A stretch of DNA of 7,745 bases, taken from NCBI GenBank assembly GCA_021812845.1, contig JAKAML010000050.1, forward strand, positions 1 to 7,745. The letters are read 5' to 3'. Of this stretch, positions 1 to 5,682 are shown piece after piece. The stretch's first letter is position 1; each line of letters starts with the position of its first letter. This stretch comes from Pseudomonadota bacterium (GTDB lineage Bacteria; Pseudomonadota; Alphaproteobacteria; Rhizobiales; Hyphomicrobiaceae). Both the position numbers and the translations under genes were made by a program. Under the pieces are notes generated by a model. The model was not told where the DNA came from. It did no database searches and saw only the letters and a list, made by a program, of their open reading frames with translations.

Positions 1-127
1 CTCCGGCGCAGGCGCCGACGCGTCCTTGTTTGCCGCTCCGGCGCAGGCGCCGACGCGTCCTTGTTTGCCGCTCCGGCGCAGGCGCCGACGCGTCCTTGTT
101 TGCCGCTCCGGCGCAGGCGCCGACGCG
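1..127. repeat. 35-bp tandem repeat, 3 full copies plus partial fourth
   Basis: Copies start at 1, 36, 71 and 106. The first three are identical over all 35 bp, and the fourth stops after 22 bp at position 127. Each unit holds two adjoining palindromes: CGGCGCAGGCGCCG (unit positions 4-17) and GACGCGTC (unit positions 17-24). They are followed by a T-rich CCTTGTTT segment. The array may continue left of the window. The period is not a multiple of three, and apparent reading frames through it have no protein-like composition, so it is read as non-coding. It ends 3 bp before the stop codon of the minus-strand Tad-like gene and so forms that gene's immediate 3' flank. Copies are contiguous without spacers, so it is not a CRISPR array. 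Confidence 0.95.
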
Positions 128-130
128 GGC

Positions 131-775
131 TCAGCGGCCGAGGCGGCTCAGCGCGTCGCGGATCAGCCGGTCCGCATCCTCCGCCGCCCGCCGCATGTCC
201 TCCTGCTCGCGCTCGCTCAGGCTGCGCCCGCCGCCCGCGCCCGTCATTCCGCCCATGCCGCGCCGCGACAGCTCCTCGATCGCCCGCGACACCTCGGGCG
301 GCGCCGATTTCGGCATCGCGTCCTCGATCGTCCTGCCGAGATCCTTCGACAGCGCATTCTGGCGCGGGGCGTAGGCGAGGCCCGCCGCGCGCACGGTGAA
401 CTTGTCGACGCCCATCAGCCCGATCAGCGACGTCGGAATCGTGGTCTCGACGCGAATCTCGACCGACCGCTCCTTCTCCGAGACGACGAGCGAGAACGGC
501 ATCCCCTTGTGAGTTTCGGGAAGCTGCTGGTCGAGGTGCTGGCGCGCGGCGTTCTCGAGCACCTGCCGCTCCTGGCCGATATGCTGGATCGCGGCGGACG
601 CGGCGCTGTCGACCGCGGTATGCAGCCGGCTCTCGAGGCGGATCGCGCGGCCGTAGTCGATGGCGGTCAGCGTCAGTCCGAGCATCGGCATCAGCAAGAG
701 CGCGAACATGATGGCAATGGCGCCGCCGTCGTCACTGAGGACGCCGTGGATCGCGGGGCGGAGGGATGCGCGCAT
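131..775 (-). CDS. TadE/TadG-like single-pass membrane protein (putative pilus-assembly type)
   Basis: The protein has 214 aa. Residues 15-47 (DDGGAIAIMFALLL...AIDYGRA) match the N-terminal signature of the Tad/TadE/TadG-like family: a short charged N-terminus, a Gly-Ala-Ile start to one hydrophobic helix (about 19-40), then an acidic-tyrosine-glycine-arginine motif and an Ala-rich stretch (56-63). Family members are membrane-anchored pseudopilin-like or pilus-assembly proteins with the C-terminal part outside the membrane. Residues 92-137 look like a beta-rich extracytoplasmic domain. Residues 150-214 are charged with a Gly-rich hinge (173-183) and are not recognised. It is much shorter than TadG proteins carrying a von Willebrand A domain, and no other tad/cpa gene is in the window. 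The ATG at 773-775 has only a weak upstream ribosome-binding site. The family call is solid but the precise role is unknown. Confidence 0.8.
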   Translation of the reverse strand: MRASLRPAIHGVLSDDGGAIAIMFALLLMPMLGLTLTAIDYGRAIRLESRLHTAVDSAASAAIQHIGQERQVLENAARQHLDQQLPETHKGMPFSLVVSEKERSVEIRVETTIPTSLIGLMGVDKFTVRAAGLAYAPRQNALSKDLGRTIEDAMPKSAPPEVSRAIEELSRRGMGGMTGAGGGRSLSEREQEDMRRAAEDADRLIRDALSRLGR

Positions 776-799
776 GTCGCCAGTCCGTGCTGCGGGCGC

Positions 800-816
800 C
801 CGAACGGCGCGTTCGG
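800..816. repeat. Inverted repeat, 7-bp arms, 3-nt loop
   Basis: CCGAACG (800-806) and CGTTCGG (810-816) are exact reverse complements around GCG. On the minus strand it lies about 25 nt upstream of the ATG of the Tad-like gene, so it would fall in the 5' leader or promoter. It could be an operator or an RNA hairpin, and no matching regulator is known to me. Confidence 0.5.
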
Positions 817-831
817 CATGGACTATGGGGG

Positions 832-862
832 GCGGGCGGCCAACAAAGTGTTGCCCGCCCGC
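832..862. repeat. Inverted repeat, 14-bp arms with one mismatch, 3-nt loop
   Basis: GCGGGCGGCCAACA (832-845) pairs with TGTTGCCCGCCCGC (849-862) except for one C-C mismatch (840/854), with AAG as the loop. It would form a stable stem on either strand. There is no following T-run, so it is not a canonical intrinsic terminator. It lies 56 bp upstream of the Tad-like gene and about 150 bp downstream of the receiver gene. Confidence 0.6.
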
Positions 863-935
863 AGTCGAGGCCGAGCATGGTTAACGCCCGATGAGGCGCC
901 GCATCGTCCCTGCGCAGCGCTCCGGCCCTCACTTT

Positions 936-956
936 CCTTCTCCCGCCGGGAGAAGG
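936..956. repeat. Palindromic CTCCCG/CGGGAG intergenic repeat
   Basis: The arms CCTTCTCCCG (936-945) and CGGGAGAAGG (947-956) are perfectly complementary around a single C. Outer sequence (CCCTCAC at 926-932, GTAGGG at 975-980) recalls the wider dispersed alphaproteobacterial element with CCCTCAC...GTGAGGG ends, here degenerate. It lies 54 bp past the stop codon of the minus-strand receiver gene and may serve as a transcript end or RNA-stabilising stem. Dispersed copies elsewhere in the genome are expected but cannot be seen from this window. Confidence 0.65.
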
Positions 957-1010
957 TGCGCCGCCGGGGCGGATGTAGGGCTGCGCGACCGCTCTCCCGT
1001 CCGCGCGTGG

Positions 1011-1685
1011 CTACTTCCGCTCGCCGAGGTCGCGGATGATGTAGTCGAGGAGCTCGACGATGCTGTTGGTCGAGAGCTGCGCGCCGCGGTCCATGGCCTC
1101 CTGGCGGAACTCCGGCCGGTCCGAGCTCGAGAAGATCAGGAACGGCGCCATGCTGCCCTTGCGCCGCATCTCGCCGAGCAGAACGTAGCCGGCCCGCTTG
1201 TTGTCGCCGCGGCCCATGTCGGAGATCACGAGGTCGAAATGGCGGCGCTGCATCACTTCGAGCGCCGCCTCCGTGCTCGTCACCTCCTCGACGTCGAGAT
1301 GGAACTTCCTCAGCGCGCGCACGGCGAGCGCGTTGTTGGCCGGCCGGTCGTCCACCCACAGCACCGAGCGGCCGGTCAGGTTGTCGAGCACCGCCGGGCG
1401 GAACGCGCGGCCCACCGTCTCGCGGATGCGGCCGAGGTCGAAGGTCTGCATCGGCGCCTTCGCCTGCCAGTCGCGCGCCGCCGTGGCCGTCGCCTCCACC
1501 GCCGCCTCCTCCATCTGGAAGTTCACCGGGCCGACCTGGAAGCTCTTGATGCTGTTGCGGCGCCACGCGATCCACAACAGCACCGCGCCGAGCAGCCAGC
1601 CGACGATGTTGATCGCCGAGCTCAGCGCGTGCGCCGCGTCGATGTAGGGCTTGTTGGTCTGGATGAAGGCGACGATCGTTTCCAT
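1011..1685 (-). CDS. Membrane-anchored atypical response-regulator receiver protein
   Basis: The protein has 224 aa. A short N-terminal segment leads into one hydrophobic helix (about 27-41, IVGWLLGAVLLWIAW), then a basic WRRN stop-transfer. A linker (about 45-105) precedes a receiver fold: VLWVDDRP (108-115) with acidic D112/D113, HFDLVISDMGRGDN (149-162) with likely phospho-acceptor D156, and PFLIFSSS (181-188) supplying the usual Ser/Thr. The chain ends right after the last receiver helix (224), so there is no output domain. The Lys normally ending strand 5 is absent: the site reads GAQLSTN (201-207). From memory, a receiver-like family with VDDRPxNN and STN motifs shares this trait. It lies 80 bp downstream of ppk2 on the same strand and may be co-transcribed. 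The ATG at 1683-1685 has only a weak ribosome-binding site. Partners and function are unknown. Confidence 0.8.
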   Translation of the reverse strand: METIVAFIQTNKPYIDAAHALSSAINIVGWLLGAVLLWIAWRRNSIKSFQVGPVNFQMEEAAVEATATAARDWQAKAPMQTFDLGRIRETVGRAFRPAVLDNLTGRSVLWVDDRPANNALAVRALRKFHLDVEEVTSTEAALEVMQRRHFDLVISDMGRGDNKRAGYVLLGEMRRKGSMAPFLIFSSSDRPEFRQEAMDRGAQLSTNSIVELLDYIIRDLGERK

Positions 1686-1765
1686 GGCCGTGTTCCGCTC
1701 TGCTGCCGCCGCCCGGGCGCGATGTCCGGGCAGGTCTCAATCCTCTGCCGCTCGCTGCTCCGCCG

Positions 1766-2728
1766 TCATGTGCCGTAGAAGAACTCGGGACCGCTGCCGA
1801 CGATCGTCGCGTCGGGCACGCCGGCGATGCCGCTGTCCTTGCGGTCGTAGTCGAACGCGGCGAGGATCACCCGGATCGCCTCGAGCCGCGCCCGCCGCTG
1901 GTCGTTGGCGCGGATCACCGTCCACGGGCTGGTCGCGGTGTGGGTGAAGCGGAACATCTCGTGCTGCGCCCTGGTGTAGTCGTCCCACTTGCCGATGGCG
2001 GCGAGGTCGATGTCGGTGAGCTTCCACTGCTTCAGTGGATCGTGGCGGCGCTCGTGGAAGCGCACGAGCTGCATCTCGCGGCCGATGGTCAGGTAGAACT
2101 TGAAGATCTGCACCCCGTCGCGCACCAGCATCCCCTCGAACTCCGGCGCCTCGCGCAGGAAGTCCGCCAGCTCCTCGTCGGTGCAGAACCCCATCACCCG
2201 CTCGACGCCGGCGCGGTTGTACCAGGAGCGGTCGAACAGCACGATGTCGCCGCGGGTCGGCAGATGCGCCGCGTAGCGCTGGAAGTACCATTGCCCGCGC
2301 TCGGTCTCGGTCGGCTTCGACAGCGCGACCGCGCGGGCGTGGCGCGGATTGAGATGGGCCATGATGGCGCCGATGCTGCCGCCCTTGCCGGCGCTGTCGC
2401 GGCCTTCGAACAGAGCGACCACGCGCTGGCCCGTGCGCTGGATGTGCGCCTGCAGCTTCAGGAGCTCGATCTGCAGCGGGCGAAGCTGCTCCTCGTAGTC
2501 CTTGCGCTTCATCGTGTCGTCGTAGGGATAGCCTCCCGAGGCGAGCGCGCGGTTCTCGATCGCCTTCGGGAGATCGGGATCGTCGATGTCGAACGCCGCC
2601 GCGGCGTCCCGGCCGTCGCCCGCCTTGGCCTCGCCGCCCGCGCCTTCGTCGGCGCCGCCCTCCCGGCGCGCCTTCTTGCCGGGCTTGCCCGGCTTCTCCC
2701 CCGCGCCCGGCTTTCCGCCCTTGCCCAT
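1766..2728 (-). CDS. ppk2: Polyphosphate kinase 2 (class I-type, single PPK2 domain)
   Basis: The protein has 320 aa from ATG 2726-2728. PPK2 enzymes reversibly transfer phosphate between polyphosphate and nucleoside di- or monophosphates in the cytoplasm. Visible motifs are Walker [12 protein letters not shown] (107-117), [14 protein letters not shown] (139-152), Walker [20 protein letters not shown] (163-181) and the lid segment [15 protein letters not shown] (223-237). The tail [18 protein letters not shown] (294-311) is also PPK2-like. One complete domain of this size fits class I; nucleotide preference (GDP or ADP) cannot be read from the motifs. Residues 1-42 are a Gly/Lys/Ala-rich, probably disordered tail. 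An in-frame extension to 2911 is possible, but it would run over the phoR ribosome-binding site and start, and its composition is not protein-like. GGGGG lies upstream of the chosen ATG. The gene is divergent from phoR and adjacent to the pst genes, which suggests a phosphate-linked role. Confidence 0.93.
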   Translation of the reverse strand: MGKGGKPGAGEKPGKPGKKARREGGADEGAGGEAKAGDGRDAAAAFDIDDPDLPKAIENRALASGGYPYDDTMKRKDYEEQLRPLQIELLKLQAHIQRTGQRVVALFEGRDSAGKGGSIGAIMAHLNPRHARAVALSKPTETERGQWYFQRYAAHLPTRGDIVLFDRSWYNRAGVERVMGFCTDEELADFLREAPEFEGMLVRDGVQIFKFYLTIGREMQLVRFHERRHDPLKQWKLTDIDLAAIGKWDDYTRAQHEMFRFTHTATSPWTVIRANDQRRARLEAIRVILAAFDYDRKDSGIAGVPDATIVGSGPEFFYGT

Positions 2729-2879
2729 GCCACGCCCCCGATCAACGCCGTTTCGTGCCCGTCCCCGGCCGTCACCGCAATTTTGTTCGGCCGTGCGAGG
2801 GACGCAAGCGCAATCGCTGTTGCGCCGGACCGCGGCCTCGACGCAACTAGGACTCGCGGAACTCGAGGCAGGAGGCTTG
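2729..2879. promoter_or_regulatory. Divergent ppk2-phoR promoter region with repeated CGCAA motifs
   Basis: This 151-bp region must hold the promoters for both divergent genes. The pentamer CGCAA occurs at 2776, 2803, 2809 and 2842, and as its complement TTGCG at 2820. Two of them form a perfect inverted repeat, GCGCAA (2808-2813) and TTGCGC (2820-2825), with a 6-bp centre. A weak candidate minus-strand promoter for ppk2 has TTGCGT (complement of 2802-2807) and, 17 bp on, AAAATT (complement of 2779-2784). No convincing Pho box was found. The region's role is certain from gene layout; the individual motifs are tentative. Confidence 0.5.
2870..2875 (+). promoter_or_regulatory. Ribosome-binding site of phoR
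   Basis: A perfect AGGAGG sits 4 nt before the ATG at 2880. It decides the phoR start over the longer open frame that begins at 2586 and would overlap ppk2. Confidence 0.85.
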
Positions 2880-4298
2880 ATGGACGGGACGGGTGACGAC
2901 ACCGAGGCCACCGATCGCGACGCCCGGCCGGGCTCCCCCTGGCACGGGGTGCCGCGCGCCCTGCGGCAGCGGATCCTCCGCCACGGCCGCAGGCTCGCCC
3001 GGCGCGCCGGCCTGCTCGCGGCGCTCTATGCCGCGCTCCTCGTGCTCTCCGGCGCCGGGCCCATGAGCGCCGGCTTCGCGCTCCTCGTCATGCTCGCCGT
3101 CACCGCCGCCGCCGCCGCGCTGCCCGACGGCGACGACCTCGGGCCCGGCGACGATGCCGCCGACGACGCCCCCGACCCGGTCCTGACGACCGCGCTCGCC
3201 GCGACCAGGGCCTCGGCGACGTCCCTCGGCCGGTCCGACGGCTGGCGGCTCGTCGTCGACGCGCTGCCCGAGCCGGCCGTCGCGCTCGACCGGCTGGGCC
3301 AGGTGGCCCACGCCAACGCGCTCATGCGCGAGCTGTTCCCGCGGATCCGCGACGGCGTGCCGTTCAGCCATGTGACCCGCCACCCCGATCTCATGGATGC
3401 GATCGACCGGGCCGGCGCCGCGGGCGAGAGCATCACCGTCGAGATGCTCGAGCGGGTGCCTCTCGACCGGCGGCTGTCGGTGACGGTCTCCCGCCTCGTG
3501 GCGCCGCGCGCGCCGACCAGCCTGCCCTCGCACCTCGTCACCTTCCGCGACCTCACCGAGCAGGATCGCCTCGACCAGATGCGGGCCGACTTCGTGGCCA
3601 ACGCCAGCCACGAGCTCCGCACGCCGCTCGCCTCGCTGCGCGGCTTCGTCGAGACGCTGCAGGGCCCCGCCCGCGACGATGCGGCGGCGCGCCAGCGCTT
3701 CCTCGGGCTGATGGCCTCCCAGGCGATGCGCATGACGCGGCTCATCGACGATCTCCTGTCCCTGTCGCGGGTCGAGATGCGCGCCCACCTGCTGCCGCGC
3801 GGCACCGTCGATCTCAACGAGGTGGCGGCCTACGTGCGCCAGACCCTCGAGCCGTTGTCGCGCGAGGACGGGGTCGAGGTGACCGTGCACCGCCAGCCGC
3901 AGCCGGCGCGCATCCGCGGCGACCGCGACGAGATCGTGCAACTGCTGCAGAACCTGCTGCAGAACGCCATCAAGTACGGCCGCCCCGGCGGCAAGGTCGA
4001 GGTCCGGATCGAGCGCGCGGAGGCGGCGTCCGATGGGCCGGCGCGGCTGACCGCGGCGGTGATCGACGACGGCCCCGGCATCGCGCCCGAGCACCTGCCG
4101 CGGCTGACCGAGCGGTTCTATCGCGTCAACGCCGCCTCGAGCCGCGAGAAGGGCGGCACCGGGCTCGGCCTCGCCATCGTCAAGCACATCGCCCTGCGCC
4201 ACCGCGCCGACCTCGCCATCTCGTCGACCCTCGGCCGGGGCTCGCGTTTCGCCGTCGCCTTCGACGAGGTCGCGGCCGGACTCGCAGAGCCAACCTAA
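2880..4298 (+). CDS. phoR: Phosphate regulon sensor histidine kinase PhoR
   Basis: The protein has 472 aa. After a charged N-terminus come two hydrophobic helices (about 43-58 and 64-81), then a PAS-like sensor region (about 121-228, from [18 protein letters not shown] to [10 protein letters not shown]). The kinase core follows: H box [10 protein letters not shown] (241-250) with phospho-acceptor H244, N box [13 protein letters not shown] (355-367), G1 DDGPGIAP (396-403), F box TERFYRV (410-416) and G2 [12 protein letters not shown] (425-436). All catalytic boxes are intact. PhoR autophosphorylates on His and phosphorylates the response regulator PhoB under phosphate limitation; it is normally held off by the PstSCAB-PhoU complex. 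The short loop between the helices fits PhoR, which lacks a large periplasmic sensor. The pstSCA genes just downstream on the same strand support this assignment over a generic kinase. No phoB lies upstream, so it is probably beyond pstA. Confidence 0.9.
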   Translation: MDGTGDDTEATDRDARPGSPWHGVPRALRQRILRHGRRLARRAGLLAALYAALLVLSGAGPMSAGFALLVMLAVTAAAAALPDGDDLGPGDDAADDAPDPVLTTALAATRASATSLGRSDGWRLVVDALPEPAVALDRLGQVAHANALMRELFPRIRDGVPFSHVTRHPDLMDAIDRAGAAGESITVEMLERVPLDRRLSVTVSRLVAPRAPTSLPSHLVTFRDLTEQDRLDQMRADFVANASHELRTPLASLRGFVETLQGPARDDAAARQRFLGLMASQAMRMTRLIDDLLSLSRVEMRAHLLPRGTVDLNEVAAYVRQTLEPLSREDGVEVTVHRQPQPARIRGDRDEIVQLLQNLLQNAIKYGRPGGKVEVRIERAEAASDGPARLTAAVIDDGPGIAPEHLPRLTERFYRVNAASSREKGGTGLGLAIVKHIALRHRADLAISSTLGRGSRFAVAFDEVAAGLAEPT

Positions 4299-4307
4299 GT
4301 CATGCAG

Positions 4308-4323
4308 AATCAATATGTTGATT
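4308..4323. promoter_or_regulatory. Perfect palindrome matching the IHF consensus, upstream of pstS
   Basis: AATCAA (4308-4313) and TTGATT (4318-4323) flank TATG. Positions 4308-4320 match the IHF consensus WATCAANNNNTTR exactly, and because of the symmetry the other strand matches too. It lies in an AT-rich patch inside GC-rich DNA and directly abuts the Pho-box half-site. IHF binding here would bend DNA just upstream of the promoter. Its position, 10 nt past the phoR stop, also allows a weak transcript-end hairpin, but the arms are AT-rich and there is no T-run. Confidence 0.5.
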
Positions 4324-4340
4324 TGTCATAAAACGGAATC
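4323..4340 (+). promoter_or_regulatory. Candidate Pho box (PhoB site) of pstS
   Basis: TTGTCAT (4323-4329) matches the half-site CTGTCAT at six of seven positions and is followed by the 4-nt spacer AAAA. The run TGTCATAAAAC (4324-4334) is what I recall from the E. coli pstS Pho box. The second half-site (4334-4340) is poor, two of seven. A further 11-bp step (4345-4351) begins CTG and matches at four of seven. The box covers where a -35 would lie relative to the -10 at 4349, as in PhoB-activated promoters. Confidence 0.5.
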
Positions 4341-4348
4341 GTGACTGG

Positions 4349-4354
4349 TCTAAT
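4349..4354 (+). promoter_or_regulatory. Putative -10 element of pstS
   Basis: TCTAAT differs from TATAAT at one position. It starts 8 nt after the candidate Pho box, close to the PhoB-promoter arrangement. The -35 position (4326-4331, TCATAA) is poor, as expected of an activator-dependent promoter. Transcription would begin near 4361. Confidence 0.45.
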
Positions 4355-4363
4355 CATGACGCA

Positions 4364-4415
4364 TCCGGGCCGTGGCGCCCGGACGGAGGCAGGACGGACT
4401 TCGACCGCGCCTCCG
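4364..4415 (+). promoter_or_regulatory. Two tandem hairpins in the pstS leader
   Basis: Hairpin 1 pairs TCCGGGC (4364-4370) with GCCCGGA (4377-4383) around CGTGGC, almost at the predicted 5' end of the transcript. Hairpin 2 pairs CGGAGGC (4384-4390) with GCCTCCG (4409-4415) across 18 nt. Its last base is the first G of the GAGGG (4415-4419) upstream of the ATG at 4430. They could stabilise the message 5' end or tune initiation. No known riboswitch was recognised. Confidence 0.4.
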
Positions 4416-4429
4416 AGGGCACGCATCAG

Positions 4430-5497
4430 ATGGAGATCAGCGTGAACAGCAGGATTCTCAGCCTTGCGACGGCCGCTGCCGTCGCCGGCACGATCGCCTC
4501 CGCCGGCGCGGCGTCGGCACGCGACCAGATCCGCGTCGTCGGCTCGTCGACGGTCTATCCGTTCACCACCGCCGTCGCCGAGCAGTTCGGCAAGTCCGGC
4601 GGCGGCAAGACGCCGGTCGTCGAATCGACCGGAACCGGCGGCGGCTTCAAGCTGTTCTGCGCCGGCGTCGGCATCGGCCATCCCGACGTCTCGAACGCCT
4701 CCCGCGCGATCAAGAAGGGCGAGTTCGAGGACTGCAAGAAGAACGGCGTCACCGACGTCGTCGAGATCAAGGTCGGCATCGACGGGCTCGTCATCGCCCA
4801 GTCCAAGTCCGGCCCCGCCCTCGCGCTGACGCGCAAGCAGGTGTTCCAGGCCCTCGCCGAGATGGTCCCCGACAAGGACGGCAAGCTCGTCGCCAACCCC
4901 AACAAGACCTGGGCCGACGTCGACGCCTCGCTGCCGGCGGTCAAGATCGAGGTGCTCGGCCCGCCGCCGACCTCCGGCACCCGCGACAGCTTCCACGAGC
5001 TCTACATGGAGAAGGGCGCCGAGGGCTTCGACAGCCTGAAGGAGCTCAGGAAGACCGACGTCAAGGCCTTCGACAAGGTCTGGAAGTCGATCCGCAAGGA
5101 CGGTGCCTACGTCGAAGCCGGCGAGAACGACAACGTCATCGTGCAGAAGCTCGAGGCCAACAAGAACGCCGTCGGCATCTTCGGCTTCTCGTTCCTCGAG
5201 GAGAATATCTCCAAGCTCAAGGGCGCCAAGATCGAGGGCGTCGAGCCCGACTTCGACACCATCGCCAGCGGCAAGTTCAAGGGCGCCCGCCCGCTCTTCA
5301 TCTACGTCAAGAAGCAGCACGTCGGCGTCATCCCCGGCCTCGACAAGTTCGTCGCCGAGTACGTCTCCGACAAGGCGATGTCGAAGGACGGCTACCTCGC
5401 GAGAAAGGGCCTCGTCGCGCTTCCGAAGGAGGAGGCCGCCAAGGTCGCCGAGGCCGCCAAGGCGATGAAGTCGCTGTCCGCGGACCTCGTGAACTGA
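4430..5497 (+). CDS. pstS: Phosphate ABC transporter periplasmic substrate-binding protein PstS
   Basis: The protein has 355 aa from ATG 4430. It has a signal peptide with a hydrophobic stretch at about 9-30 and a likely cleavage site ASA|RDQ after residue 30. PstS binds phosphate in the periplasm and delivers it to PstC/PstA. Seen are VGSSTVYPFT (37-46), ESTGTGGGF (65-73), SNASR (88-92), VGIDGLV (115-121) and PPTSGTRDSF (179-188), the phosphate-pocket segments of this PstS type. The closing region is also typical. C77 and C102 could form a disulfide. A GTG at 4442 is an equally good start: GGAG (4432-4435) sits 6 nt before it, and it removes an acidic residue from the signal peptide n-region. 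The ATG has only GAGGG 10 nt upstream. Candidate Pho-box promoter upstream; first gene of the pst transport set. Confidence 0.95.
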   Translation: MEISVNSRILSLATAAAVAGTIASAGAASARDQIRVVGSSTVYPFTTAVAEQFGKSGGGKTPVVESTGTGGGFKLFCAGVGIGHPDVSNASRAIKKGEFEDCKKNGVTDVVEIKVGIDGLVIAQSKSGPALALTRKQVFQALAEMVPDKDGKLVANPNKTWADVDASLPAVKIEVLGPPPTSGTRDSFHELYMEKGAEGFDSLKELRKTDVKAFDKVWKSIRKDGAYVEAGENDNVIVQKLEANKNAVGIFGFSFLEENISKLKGAKIEGVEPDFDTIASGKFKGARPLFIYVKKQHVGVIPGLDKFVAEYVSDKAMSKDGYLARKGLVALPKEEAAKVAEAAKAMKSLSADLVN

Positions 5498-5506
5498 CGC
5501 AACTCC

Positions 5507-5545
5507 GGAGCGGCCGGTGCCCTTCGGCGGGGCGCCGGCCGCTCC
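5507..5545 (+). terminator. Strong 16-bp hairpin between pstS and pstC (attenuator or mRNA stabiliser)
   Basis: GGAGCGGCCGG (5507-5517) pairs perfectly with CCGGCCGCTCC (5535-5545). The stem continues through a T-G wobble (5518/5534) and GCCC/GGGC (5519-5522/5530-5533), giving 16 pairs with loop TTCGGCG. It begins 9 nt after the pstS stop. Only ACTTTC follows, with no real T-run, so full termination is unlikely. Partial termination, or protection of the pstS 3' end, would give more PstS than PstC/PstA. Confidence 0.6.
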
Positions 5546-5588
5546 ATCGCATCGGACTTTCGCCGCGCGGGACTATTCCGCCGGCCGG

Positions 5589-5639
5589 GACGTTGCTAAA
5601 CGTCGCCGCGCGTGCTCGGGAGAAGCCGCCGCGCGGCGG
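5589..5639. repeat. Two small palindromes in the pstS-pstC spacer
   Basis: GACGTT (5589-5594) and AACGTC (5599-5604) form a 6-bp stem around GCTA. CCGCCGCGCGGCGG (5626-5639) is a perfect 14-bp palindrome. With the large hairpin at 5507 they make the 185-nt spacer strongly structured. No gene or confident second promoter was seen in it. Confidence 0.4.
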
Positions 5640-5682
5640 TGGCCGATCGTGACGGGCACGACGGGTTCTCAAGGTGGCATCC

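Larger units (their letters stand above)
776..1010. other. 235-bp intergenic region rich in inverted repeats
   Basis: This gap lies between the start of the Tad-like gene and the end of the receiver-domain gene, both on the minus strand. No credible gene is seen. It contains three separate hairpin-forming inverted repeats (800-816, 832-862, 936-956), listed individually. No clear sigma-70 promoter was recognised, although the promoter of the Tad-like gene must lie here or upstream. Confidence 0.7.

Noticed and set aside
1..127. CRISPR array
   Set aside because: The 35-bp units are contiguous and identical with no variable spacers between them, and no cas gene is nearby.
832..862. Intrinsic terminator of the receiver gene
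   Set aside because: The stem is strong but no T-run follows on the minus strand, and it lies about 150 bp past the stop codon.
26..1039. Plus-strand open frame of 337 codons
   Set aside because: It begins in the tandem repeat, is antisense to the Tad-like gene, and has an Arg/Ala-rich composition with no domain, typical of a high-GC shadow frame.
2771..2789. Pho box upstream of phoR/ppk2
   Set aside because: CCGTCAC (2770-2776) resembles a half-site, but the second half 11 bp on matches at only three of seven positions.
2586..2879. N-terminal extension of phoR
   Set aside because: It overlaps ppk2 coding sequence and is Pro/Ala/Arg-rich. A perfect AGGAGG marks the ATG at 2880.
2729..2911. 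N-terminal extension of ppk2 to an upstream ATG
   Set aside because: It would overlap the phoR ribosome-binding site and first codons. The added residues are low-complexity, and the PPK2 domain is complete from 2728.
2847..4313. Minus-strand open frame of 488 codons opposite phoR
   Set aside because: His/Arg/Gly-rich shadow frame with no motif. The plus strand encodes all the histidine-kinase boxes.
4310..5320. Minus-strand open frame of 336 codons opposite pstS
   Set aside because: Leu/Asp/Gly-rich antisense shadow of a clear PstS gene.
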